A DNA stretch of 64,000 nt from Chersky-840 sp963794615 (lineage in GTDB: Bacteria; Actinomycetota; Acidimicrobiia; Acidimicrobiales; UBA8190). The stretch is taken from NCBI GenBank assembly GCA_963794615.1, contig CAWCEP010000005.1:372001-436000 (forward strand), read 5' to 3'. Position numbers and translations under genes: made by a program. Shown here piece by piece: positions 1 to 10,100 of the stretch. How positions within the stretch are numbered: position 1 is the stretch's first letter; every line of letters starts with the position of its first letter. Under the pieces are notes generated by a model that did not search any database, was not told where the DNA came from, and saw nothing but the letters and a program-made list of their open reading frames with translations.

Positions 1-183
1 CGGGCGGCAAGAGGGCACCAGCGGGAAAATACCTCTCAAGCTGCGACAACGACCACGTGTGGTGATTCATCAATCATGACGATGCGGCGGGGAGTCCGAG
101 GCAGAACTATTTGGGCCGGGGATACCGCCGCTGAGCTGCGACCAGTCGTTCGGGCCACAGCCGACGTGACTTTAGGGGGCCAG

Positions 184-2205
184 ATGCGTACAGGGAGCCG
201 GATGACCGGTAGGGCGTCACGTTGTCATCCCGGGCTCGTCGCGATGGCTGCGTTGACGGCGGTGGGTGCCCTCGTCCTCGTGGTGACACCGCGTGCCGCC
301 GGAGCGTCGGTGACGTGGAGCGCCATGAACCCGCCCATGCCTGGCAACGCCGTGGCGGGCCAGGGCGCCACCCTTCCCTCGGTGTCGTGTCCCGCCGACG
401 GCTGGTGCGTGGCGGTCGGCGACTACCTCGCATCGACGGCCACGACGTACTACGACGCGGGGCTCATCGATGCCGAGTCCGGGGGCGGTTGGACCGCGAC
501 CGAGGCGCTGTTGCCCGCCGGGGCGTCCGCCACCGATCCGCAGGCGTCGTTGAATTCGGTGCAGTGCGGCGCGGTCGGCTCTTGTGTCGCCGTCGGCCAG
601 TACGTCGACGCCTCGGGGGCCACGCAGGCGCTCGTCGAGACCCTGTCCGGCGGTGTGTGGACGCCGACCGAGCTCACCTTGCCGGGCGACGCGTCGACGT
701 CCGGCTCGACGGCGTTCGCCCAGCTGTCGACGCTCGTGTGTCCCACCGCGGCGTGGTGCGCCGGGCTCGGCGTCTACACCCAGGGCTCGGGCGGCGAACA
801 GGCCTTGGTCGTGACCGACAACGGCGGGAGCTGGAGCGCGGCCACGGCGCCGCTGCCTACGCCGGCGGCGGGTTCACAATTGCTGTCGGCGTCGTGCCCC
901 GCCGCCGGCTCGTGCGTGGCCACCGGGACCTACCTGGTCGGGGGCACGTACGTCGGGCTGATCGAGACGCTGTCGGGAGGAACGTGGACGGGGACGACGC
1001 TTCCGCTCCCCCCCGGCACGTCGAATGCGGCGTCGATCGCCAACGACGACGCGTCGGTATCCTGCCCGACCATCGGTGCGTGCGTCGTGGCGGCCACCAC
1101 CTTCGACGGCAACTACGAAGGCCTGCTCGACACGCTGTCGGGAGGAACGTGGACGGCGTCGGCCGTTGCGCTCCCGGGAGGGGCCACGTCACCTGACGTG
1201 CAACTCACGTCGGTGGCGTGCACCGACGGCGCCGACTGTGTCGCCACCGGCTTGTTCACCGCGTCGGGAGTGGAGCAGGGGCTCTTCGAGACCCTGGGGT
1301 CGGGATCGTGGACCGCCTCGACGGCGCCGGTGCCGCCCAGCGTGCCCGCGGGCTCCGCCATCGAGGTGCTCGACGTGTCGTGCCCATCGGCGGGTACCTG
1401 CGTCGCCGCAGGCCAGTCCGACCTCAACGGCACGGTGAACGGGTTGTTCTGGGACCTGTCGTCGGGGACGTGGAGCGTTACGGCTGCACCCCTCCCCGCC
1501 GACGCCAAAGCGAGCTCGGATCCGGATTTCTCCCCCTTCACCTGTCCCGCCACCGGCGTGTGCCTGTCGGTGGGCACCTACCTGGGCTCGTCGGGCCGAG
1601 AGAGCCTGGTCGAGTCGGACCCCTCGTTGCCGGCAACCACCACGACCGTGAGCGTCAAGGCGGTGTCCGCCTCGACCTTGTCGTATTCCGCCACCGTCAC
1701 GGGGTCGACGAGCGCGCCGACCGGTACCGTCGTGTTCTCCACCGGTATCGACTACCTGTGCTCGGCGCGCGTCGTCGGCACGACGGCGACGTGCACCGGT
1801 GCGGCCCTCCCGACGCCACAGATCGTGGGCTCCTACTCCGGTGACAGCGCCAATGCCCCTTCGTGGGGCACCGCGGCCAGCCCTCCGATCCCCAACGCGG
1901 TGGCCGTCGTCTCGGCAACGACGGAATTGACCAAGATCGTAACCTTCTTCCCTGCTCCGCTCTCGGTCGAGGTCACCGCGACGAACGGAGTCGGCGTCGC
2001 CGGCATGCCGGTGACCTTCGTCTTCCCGACGACGGGTGCGACGGCGATCGTGTGGGGTCCGACCACTGTGCTCACCAATGCCGCCGGCATTGCCACGTCA
2101 CCGTGGCTAATGGCGAACGACGTGGTGGGCTCGTACGTCGTATGGGCGGTCCCGGCCGGCTTGCACAGCGTCGCTGGCTTCATCCTGACCAACAAGCGCA
2201 GGTGA
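184..2205 (+). CDS. Exported repeat protein, propeller-like with C-terminal Ig-like domains
   Basis: Hypothetical secreted protein of about 673 residues. The ATG at 184 follows a purine-rich AGGGGG and gives a basic N-terminus, a hydrophobic stretch rich in Ala, Leu and Val, and an Ala-Gly-Ala cleavage-like site before the mature chain. Residues about 55-490 carry roughly eight to nine repeats of about 50 residues. Each has a Ser-Cys-Pro...Cys-Val-Ala-Val-Gly core and a Glu-Thr-Leu-Ser-Gly-Gly-x-Trp strand, which suggests a beta-propeller with one disulfide per blade. Residues about 510-600 look like a bacterial Ig-like repeat (Thr-rich, Gly-Thr-Val-Val-Phe), followed by a second beta-sandwich-like segment. 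No catalytic motif was seen. An earlier ATG at 76 would add 36 residues before the signal peptide and is less likely. Function unknown; cell-surface binding is inferred from architecture only. Confidence 0.75.
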   Translation: MRTGSRMTGRASRCHPGLVAMAALTAVGALVLVVTPRAAGASVTWSAMNPPMPGNAVAGQGATLPSVSCPADGWCVAVGDYLASTATTYYDAGLIDAESGGGWTATEALLPAGASATDPQASLNSVQCGAVGSCVAVGQYVDASGATQALVETLSGGVWTPTELTLPGDASTSGSTAFAQLSTLVCPTAAWCAGLGVYTQGSGGEQALVVTDNGGSWSAATAPLPTPAAGSQLLSASCPAAGSCVATGTYLVGGTYVGLIETLSGGTWTGTTLPLPPGTSNAASIANDDASVSCPTIGACVVAATTFDGNYEGLLDTLSGGTWTASAVALPGGATSPDVQLTSVACTDGADCVATGLFTASGVEQGLFETLGSGSWTASTAPVPPSVPAGSAIEVLDVSCPSAGTCVAAGQSDLNGTVNGLFWDLSSGTWSVTAAPLPADAKASSDPDFSPFTCPATGVCLSVGTYLGSSGRESLVESDPSLPATTTTVSVKAVSASTLSYSATVTGSTSAPTGTVVFSTGIDYLCSARVVGTTATCTGAALPTPQIVGSYSGDSANAPSWGTAASPPIPNAVAVVSATTELTKIVTFFPAPLSVEVTATNGVGVAGMPVTFVFPTTGATAIVWGPTTVLTNAAGIATSPWLMANDVVGSYVVWAVPAGLHSVAGFILTNKRR

Positions 2206-2353
2206 GCTAAGCGACGAATCGGCGCAGTTGGCGCCGGCGGTGGCGAAGCCACGGGAGCATCCAGCCGCCCACCAAGGCGAAGAGCGCCCCCAGGGGCTCG
2301 AGGTCGGACCAAGGGTCCTTGGTCCATCGCCGCCGAGATCGACAGGACGCACC

Positions 2354-2827
2354 ATGAGCATTGCGCTTCCCGATCCCCGCCTGACCAAGGTCTACCGCCT
2401 GGAGGTGACCCTCGGCCCGGCGCTGGAGTTCGGCAACGTCGCCCGGGGTCGCCGCCGCATCGTTCCGCTCGCCGAAGGAACCTTCACCGGACCCGAGATC
2501 AGTGGGAGGCTCCGCCCCGAGGGGAGCGCCGATTGGCAGATCGTCATGGAGGACGGCACCGCCCTCGGAGACATCCGCTACACGCTGGAGACCGAGGCCG
2601 GTGATCTGCTCTACGTCCAGTCACGCGGTGTACGCCACGGCCGCGCCGACGTGCTGGCCCGTCTCGGACGGGGCGAGGTCGTCGACGCCGGCGAGTACAC
2701 CTTCCGCACCTCGACCCAGATCGAGACGGCGGCCGCCAATCTCGACTGGCTGAACAAGGGAGTCTTCGTCAGCGTCGCCGGCCGCCGGCCCGGAGGCGTC
2801 GTCTACGAGACCTACCTCGTCGGGTGA
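2354..2827 (+). CDS. DUF3237 family protein
   Basis: A 157-residue cytosolic protein. It shows the DUF3237 pattern: an N-terminal Leu-Glu-Val-Thr-Leu-Gly strand, a Gly-Pro-Glu-Ile-Ser-Gly-Arg-Leu segment, a central Tyr-x-Gln-Ser-Arg-Gly motif, and a C-terminal strand ending Val-Tyr-Glu-Thr-Tyr. The family has no firmly established reaction that I know of. Members often sit beside SDR oxidoreductases, as here. Its stop overlaps the GTG start of the next SDR gene by four bases, so the two are probably translated together. The ATG at 2354 was chosen over upstream in-frame starts because the residues before it look like translated intergenic DNA (many Pro, Glu and Gly, no strand pattern). Confidence 0.8.
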   Translation: MSIALPDPRLTKVYRLEVTLGPALEFGNVARGRRRIVPLAEGTFTGPEISGRLRPEGSADWQIVMEDGTALGDIRYTLETEAGDLLYVQSRGVRHGRADVLARLGRGEVVDAGEYTFRTSTQIETAAANLDWLNKGVFVSVAGRRPGGVVYETYLVG

Positions 2828-3573
2828 CCACGCCCGCCGACCCCGCAGCGCCACCGGCTCCGAAAGGCGGCCGGAGAAAGGTCGCCATCATCACGGGGGC
2901 GTCGCGGGGGATCGGCGCCGGGCTGGTCGTCGCCTTCCGTCGTGCCGGGTACTCGGTCGTCGCCACGTCGCGCTCGATCGGTGCCTCCGAAGACGACGAC
3001 ATCCTCAGCGTGTCGGGTGACATCGCGGAGGTCGAGACCGGCCAGAACGTGGTGGAGCAGGCGCTCGATCGGTTCGGACGGATCGACACCCTCGTCAACA
3101 ATGCGGGGGTGTTCATCGGCAAACCGTTCACGGACTACACGGTGGACGAATATCTGGCCATCACCGGCGTGAACCTGGCGGGCTTCTTCCACATCACCCA
3201 GCCCGTCATTCGGCACATGGCCGGCCAGGGAGGCGGCCATGTCGTCAATATCACCACGAGCCTCGTCGATCACGGCGACAGCAGGAGCCCCGCCGCGCTG
3301 GCGGTGCTCACCAAAGGCGGGTTGGCGGCCGTGACCCGGTCCCTCGCCATCGAGTACGCGGCACGGGGCGTGCGGGTCAACGCAGTCGCGCTCGGTGTCA
3401 TCCGGACCTCGATGAACGACCCGGCGTCCTACGAGGGCCTGGCCGAGCTTCATCCCATCGGCCGGGTCGGCGAAGTCAGCAACGTCGTCGAGGGGATCCT
3501 CTATCTCGAACGGGCCCCGTTCGTCACGGGCGAGATCCTGCACATCGACGGTGGCCAGGCCGCGGGACGGTGA
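2824..3573 (+). CDS. SDR family oxidoreductase lacking the usual catalytic tyrosine
   Basis: Short-chain dehydrogenase/reductase of 249 residues with a Rossmann fold. The Thr-Gly-Ala-Ser-Arg-Gly-Ile-Gly cofactor motif is near residue 24 and Asn-Asn-Ala-Gly near residue 94. A conserved C-terminal Asp-Gly-Gly follows the Phe-Val-Thr-Gly-Glu stretch. The active-site region has the serine-containing strand and the lysine (Leu-Thr-Lys-Gly-Gly). The position four residues before that lysine, normally Tyr in YxxxK, is Ala. I recall an SDR subgroup with this variation, so it is probably not a sequencing error, but ordinary SDR redox chemistry is doubtful. The start is GTG, overlapping the upstream DUF3237 stop by GTGA. 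Substrate unknown. Confidence 0.8.
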   Translation: MTTPADPAAPPAPKGGRRKVAIITGASRGIGAGLVVAFRRAGYSVVATSRSIGASEDDDILSVSGDIAEVETGQNVVEQALDRFGRIDTLVNNAGVFIGKPFTDYTVDEYLAITGVNLAGFFHITQPVIRHMAGQGGGHVVNITTSLVDHGDSRSPAALAVLTKGGLAAVTRSLAIEYAARGVRVNAVALGVIRTSMNDPASYEGLAELHPIGRVGEVSNVVEGILYLERAPFVTGEILHIDGGQAAGR

Positions 3574-3660
3574 CGCCCGGGCGATGAGCCGTACCCCGGC
3601 CCCCCTGACGCGTCACGGGCGAACGTCGAGACACCCGTTGCGGGTGGTCATGCGATACCG

Positions 3661-4100
3661 GTGCCGGGGGAGCTGGTGTACGCATACGAACCGCGGATCA
3701 CCCGGGTCGTGGAGTACGGGGTATCTGCGGATGCGCTGTTCGCGGGGCAGTTGCCCCCGCCCGAGGGGGCACGGGTCGATTTCCATCTCGAGGGGCCCGT
3801 CCGCGGACCAAGCTGCAAGGGACGTTCCAGGGTGTGGACTACCTCTCCTTCCGCTCCGATGGCCAGGTGCAGCTTCACATCCATGCCGAGATCACCACTA
3901 ATGACGGAAAGAAGGTCGCACTGGCGGCCGGCGGCCTCGCCCTAGCCCAGCCGGGCTCGTCCGTCTTCTTGCTGCGTGAGAACGTGACGCTGCTGACCAA
4001 CGACCCCGAGCTCTCGTGGGTGAACACGACCCAGATCTGGGCGTCGGGAACCGTCGACGTCTCGAGCGGAAAAGTCCAGGTCACGGCGTACGCAGTGTGA
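3661..4100 (+). CDS. Second DUF3237-like protein, frame broken near 3800
   Basis: Two overlapping open frames together make one DUF3237-like protein of about 146 residues. The first runs from the GTG at 3661 to about 3805 and gives strands beginning Gly-Glu-Leu-Val-Tyr-Ala-Tyr and ending Phe-His-Leu-Glu-Gly-Pro-Val. The second, from about 3804, continues Lys-Leu-Gln-Gly-Thr-Phe-Gln-Gly-Val-Asp-Tyr and ends in a typical Trp-Ala-Ser-Gly-Thr-Val-Asp strand. The frame change corresponds to one missing base, or two extra, in 3795-3815. Either this is a pseudogene or, given many similar breaks in the window, a sequence error. It is the third member of the DUF3237-SDR-DUF3237 group. Confidence 0.55.
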
Positions 4101-4117
4101 CGAACTCCGGCGCGCCT

Positions 4118-4129
4118 CGGCTCGAGCCG
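4118..4129. other. Perfect 12-bp palindrome between convergent genes
   Basis: The bases CGGCTCGAGCCG at 4118-4129 form a perfect palindrome in the 89-base gap between two convergent genes. A larger, imperfect pairing of the flanking CTCGG and CCGAG is possible. It may help end transcription from either side, but there is no T-tract, so this is a weak call. Confidence 0.25.
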
Positions 4130-4189
4130 GCCCCGAGCCCTCTCTGACTGCGGTCGTCGTTCGGGGTCGAGCGGTCCCCGGACCCGTGG

Positions 4190-7100
4190 CTACTGCAGCT
4201 GCTGGAACCCGATGACCTGGTTCGGCCGGTCGACGACCGTCCCGGTGTTCCCCGTTACCGTCAGGGACCCCAGGATGCAGTTCCCGGTCACGTTCGCTCC
4301 ACCGGAGTTGCCGTTCACCGCGATCACCCCGATGGCAGCGTTGTTCTCAACTTGGATGCCGCCGTGGTTGGAGTTGATCAGGAAGGCGGTCAGCATGGCC
4401 GCCTTCTGGAGCGTGACCCCGGCGTTGTTCCCCGTGAGCGTCACCAGGCCGCCGATGGCACTCCCCAGGCACGAGGAGGTGCCGTCGCCGATCACGACGG
4501 TGTTGCTGGCCTGCGTGGCGTACACCGCGCCGACCACCGTGGCGCTACAGAAGCGCAGCACGACGCCACCGGTGAACTTCAGCGCGCCCAGGATGATGGA
4601 CCCTTCGGCGTCGAGCGAGCTGCCTGGGTCCACGGTGACCGAGCCGATCACGATGCATCCCCGCGGGATGAGCACGGATTGGCCGCCGCTCACCACCAGG
4701 TTGCCGATGAAGTTGCACACCGTCTTGGAGCTGACCGTGACGGTGAGGGTTCCACCCACGAAGGTGAAGGTGTAGTTCGCCGCCGCCAGCGTGCCGGGTG
4801 TGCAGGTGATCGGATACGTGCCGGCCGGGCTCGTGGACGTGGCCGTCGTGGTGCAGGCGGCCTGGCCGGTCACCCCCGAGGTCGCCAGGGTTTGTCCGTT
4901 CACGAACCCCGAGATGGTGGCCGTGAGGGTCGGGACGCTCGCCCCGAATGCCTTGGACACGTTGTTGGCCGTCACCGTGAGGGTGGCGGGCACCACGCTG
5001 ACCGTCCCGGGCTGGTAGGTGATCGAGTAGTTCGCGTCGGACGCGCCCGAGCAATTCGACGCGTACGAGCCCACCGGACTGGAGGCGGTGACCGCCGCCG
5101 AGCAGATGAGCCCGGAACCCAGCACCGAGGCGTTCTGCCCGTTCACGAATCCCGTCACGCTCGCAGTGATGGCGGGCGCCGAACCCCCGTAGGTCATCGT
5201 CCCCGAGGAGGCCGTGATCGTGAGAGGAGCGGCGCCGACGATCACGGTGCCGGCCGTGTACACGATGCTGTAGTTCGAATCAGACGCACCCGAGCACGTG
5301 GTCGGGTACGTGCCCACCGGGCTCGACGAGGTCGCCGTGGTGGAGCAGGTAGGGGCGGTGGTGAGCGACGACGCATCGTCACCGTTCACGAAGCCCGAGT
5401 ACGACGCGGTGATGGTCGGCACCGAGCCCCCGTAGGTCATCGTCTTCGACGACGCTCGGACCACCAGCGCGGCGGTGCCGACGACGGTGTCACCCGTCAC
5501 GTAGCTGATGTTGTAGTTCGGGTCCACCGCTCCCGAGCAACTGCTCGGGTACTGACCCACCGGGCTGGTCGACGTCGCCCCCGTGGAGCACGTGGGGGCT
5601 GTCGTGAGCGACGACGCGTCGTCACCGTTCACGAAGCCGGAGTACGACGGGGTGATGGTCGGTACCGGGGAGCCGTAGGTCATCGACGGCGACGACGCCG
5701 CGACGACCAATGGTGCCGTTGTCACCTGCACGGCGCCCGCCACGTAGCTGATGGTGTAGTTCGGGTCCGATGCCCCCGAGCACTCACTGGGGTAGGTCCC
5801 CACCGGGCTCGACGACGTGGCCGATGTCGTACAGCTGGGCGAGTTGGTGAGCGACGACGCCGTGTCGCCGTTGATGAACCCTGCGTAGGACGCCGTGATG
5901 GCGGGGGCCGAACCTCCATAGGTCATCGTCCCCGAGGACGCCGTCACCGTGAGGATGGCGGGGCCGATTTCGACGGAGCCGGCCGTGTAGCTGATGGTGT
6001 AATTCGCATCCGCCGCCCCCGAGCACGAGGACGGGTAGGAACCCACCGGGCTGGCCGAGGTCGCCGTCGTCGAACAGGACAGGCCCAAGCCGAGGACGGT
6101 GGCGTCCTCGCCGTTCTGGAGTCCGGAGATGAGGGGTTCAACGGGTGGCACCGACTGTCCGTAGACGCTCGAGACCGATGACGCCGTGATGCTGAGCGAG
6201 GCAGGGCCGATGGTCACGGTGCCGTCGTTGTAGCTGATGGCGTAGTTGGCGTCCACCGCCCCCGAGCACGAGGACGGGTAGGAACCCACCGGGCTCACCG
6301 CAGTGACCGCCGTCGTGCACGTGGGCGCGGTGGTCAGCGATGACGCGTCGTCACCGTTCACGAAGCCCGAGTACGAGGCGGTGACGACCGGGGCAGCCCC
6401 TCCGTAGCTCATCGAGTTGGACGAGGCCGTGATCTGGAGCGGCGCCGGCTGGATCTGCACCACGCCGTTGGCGTAGGCGATCGCGTAGTTCGGGTCGACC
6501 GCCCCCGAGCACGATGTCGGGTAGGAGCCCACCGGGCTGGTGGACGTGGCGGTGGTGGTGCAGGTGGGCGCCGTGGTGAGCGACGACGCGCTGTCACTGT
6601 TCACGAAGCCCGAATACGACGCGGTGATGGTCGGCACGGTGCCGCCGTAGGTGGCCAGGGCCGACGTCGCCGTCACCGTTAGGTTGGCCGGAACGACCTG
6701 TACCGAGCCCACCACGTACGAGATGGTGTAGTTGGACCCAACCGCTCCCGAGCACGAGCTGGCATAGATCCCCACCGGGCTGGTGGGGCCCGCCGTGGTC
6801 GAGCACGTGGGCGCGGTGGTCAGCGACGACGCATCGTCACCGTTGACGAAGCCCGAGTACGAGGGGGTGATGGTCGGCGCGCTCGCCCCGTAGATCGCCG
6901 AGCCCGACGACGCCGTGATGCTGAGCGAAGCGGGGCCGACGTTGACCGACCCGACCACATAGCTGATGGTGTAATTGGGGTCGGCCGCCCCCGAGCACGT
7001 GCTCGGGTAGCTGCCGACCGGGCTCGACGACGTGGCCGTGGTCGAGCACGTGGGCGCCGTGGTGAGCGACGACACGCCGTCACCGTTCACGAATCCCGCG

Positions 7101-10100
7101 TACGACGGGGTGATGGTCGGCACCGAGCCGCCGTAGGTCATCGATCCCGACGACGCGCTGACGACCAGGGCCGCGCTCCCGACCACTACGGCGCCGTTCA
7201 CGTAGGTGATGGTGTAGTTCGGGTCGGACGCCCCCGCGCACGCGCTGGGGTAGGCCCCCACCGGGCTCGACGACGTGGCCGTGGTCGAGCACGAGGGCGC
7301 GGTGGTCAGCGACGACGCATCGTCACCGTTGACGAAGCCCGAGTACGACGGGGTGATGGTCGGCACCGAGCTGCCGTAGGTCATCGTGTCGGACGAGGCG
7401 GCCACGGTGAGCGGAGCCGGGTTCACCTGCACCGACCCGGCCACGTAGCTGATGGCGTAGTTCGGGTCGACCGCTCCCGAGCAGGTGCTCGGGTAGGTGC
7501 CGACCGGGCTCGACGACGTGGCCGTGGTCGTACAGGTCGGCGGTGTGCTCAGTGACGTGGCGCTGTCACCGTTGACGAAGCCGGAGTACGACGGCGTGAC
7601 CGCAGACGGGCTCTGGCCGTAGGTGGTCGATCCCGACGATGCAGTCACCACCAAGGTGACCGTGGCCACCTGGACGGTGCCGCTCTCGTAGCTGATGGTG
7701 TAGTTGGGGTCGACCGCTCCCGAGCAGGTGCTCGGGTAGGTGCCCACCGGGCTCGACGACGTGGCCGTGGTCGTACAGGTCGGCGGTGTGCTCAGTGACG
7801 TGGCGCTGTCACCGTTGACGAAGCCGGAGTACGACGGCGTGATCGTCGGCACCGTGCTCCCGTAGTTCATCGTTCCCGACGACGCCGTGACCTGCAACGT
7901 GGCCGGTTCGACGACGAGGGTGCCCGTGTCGTACGTGATCACGTAGTTGGCATCGACCGCTCCGTCACAGGCCGTGGCGTAGTTGCCCACGGGGCTCGAG
8001 GAGTCCGCACCCGTCGTGCACATGAGCGTGGGCCCGAGCGACGTCGCGCTGTCACCGTTCACGAAGCCCGAGATGATGGGCTCGATCGTGGGGGCGGTAC
8101 CCCCGTAGGTCATCGACCCCGACGACGCCGTGATTTCGAGGGCGGCCGCTGAGATCACGATCGACCCGCTCACGTAGCTGATCGAGTAGTTGGCGTCGAC
8201 CGCATCCGAGCACGATGTGGGATAGGTGCCCACCGAGCTCGCCGGGGTGGCGCTGGTGGTGCACACCAGACCGGTGAGGACCGACACCCCTTCTCCGTTC
8301 TGCAGGCCGGCCACGATGGGCGTGGGCGCCGGCACCGCACCCCCGTAGGTCATCGTCCCCGAGGAGGCGGTGATCGTCAGAGGAGCCGGGTTGACCGTGG
8401 TGGAGCCGGCCACGTAGCTGATGGCGTAGTTGGAGTCGACCGCTCCCGAGCACGACGTCTGGTACGTGCCCACCGGGCTGGATGCCGTTGCCGTCGTGGA
8501 ACAGGTCAGCCCGCCACCGAGCACCGATGCCGTCTCGCCGTTCTCGAGACCGGTCACGATCGGGTTCACCGCCGGCGGGGCGCTGCCGTAAGTCGACATA
8601 CCCGACGAGGCGGTGATCGCTACCGGGGCGGGGTCGACCGTGATGCTGCCGTTTTGGTAGCTGATGCTGTAGTTGGGGTCACCCGCGCCCGAGCAGCTGT
8701 TCGAGTAGGTGCCCACCGGGCTCGAGGTGGTGTCGGTGGTCGTGCACATGGGCGGCGTGGTGAGCGAGGACGCGTCGTCACCGTTGACGAAGCCCGAGTA
8801 CGACGGGGTGACCGTCGGCGGGCTGGTGCCGTAGGTCACCGCCGTCGATGACGCCGTGACGACGAGCGGAGCTGTTCCCACCGTGACCGATCCCAGGGTG
8901 TAGCTGATGGTGTAGTTGGGGTCGACCGCTCCCGAGCAGCTGCTGGGGTAGGTACCGACCGGGCTCGAGGTGGTGTCGGTGGTCGTGCACGTGGGCGGCG
9001 TGGTGAGCGAGGTCGCGTCGTCACCGTTGACGAAGCCCGAGTACGAGGGCGTGATGGTCGGCGGGCTGGCGCCGTAGGTGGCGGTGCCCGAGGACGCCGT
9101 CACCGAGAGAGGAGCCGGGCCCACCACAACGACCCCACCCTGGTAGGTCACGCTGTAATTCGAGTCCGAGGCTCCCGAGCAGCTGCTCGGGTAGCTGCCG
9201 GCCGGGCTCGATGCGCCTGCCGTCGTCGAGCATGTGGCCGGCGTCGTGAGCGATGACGCGCTGTCACCGTTCACGAACCCCGAGTATGACGGCGTGATCG
9301 TCGGCGGGTTGGTGCCGTAGATGCTCGACCCCGACGACGCCGTGACGACCAGCGGCGCCGGGTTGACCGTCGAATTCGAGGACGGACGAATTGCTCGCCG
9401 CGTAGAGGGAATCACCGGTGTAGTCGCCTGTGAGGGAATACGAGCCCGCCGCGAACGACGTGGCGCACTGGGCCTGCCACGTCGATCCCGACAGGGTGGG
9501 AGACACCGCGGAGCACCCGACGATGGGGTTGGACCCGTTGAGGAACTGGACCGTCCCACCGCCGTCGGAGCGACTCAGCGTAGCGGTGATGGTGACGGTC
9601 TGTCCGTAGGTCACCGACGACGGCGAGGTCGACAGCGTCGTGGTCGTGGGCGCCGGGGTGGGCGGAGCGATGGCGAAGGCGTGTTCGGCCGACGAGCCGC
9701 TCGCCACCGCGTTGGGCGGCTTCGCCACTGGTGTCAACGACACCTGGACGGGGGTCGTTGCGTTCGATGTGGCACCGTCGCCCAGCTCGCCCAGGCCGTT
9801 GTATCCCCACGCATAGAGGTTGCCGTCCGAGCCGATCGCGTAGCTCGAGTTGGCGCCGGCGGCGATGGAGGTGGCGGTCACGCCGGCCGGCATGTTCACG
9901 AGCGCCGGATTGGAGGAACCCACCGTGGTGCCGTTGCCGAGCTGGCCGTAGCCGTTGTAACCCCAGGCATACAGCTTGTTGTTGGACCCGATGGCGAGGC
10001 TGTGGTCTTCTCCCGCTGCCACCGCCACGCCGTTGACGCCGGCGGGCATGTTCACGGGCATGCGGTTGCGCCGGTTGTTGAGGCTACCGTCGCCCAGCTG

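Noticed and set aside
4745..9380. Regular repeats that could be mistaken for a CRISPR array
   Set aside because: The repeats are 243 bases long, encode protein in frame and have no spacer structure or cas genes.
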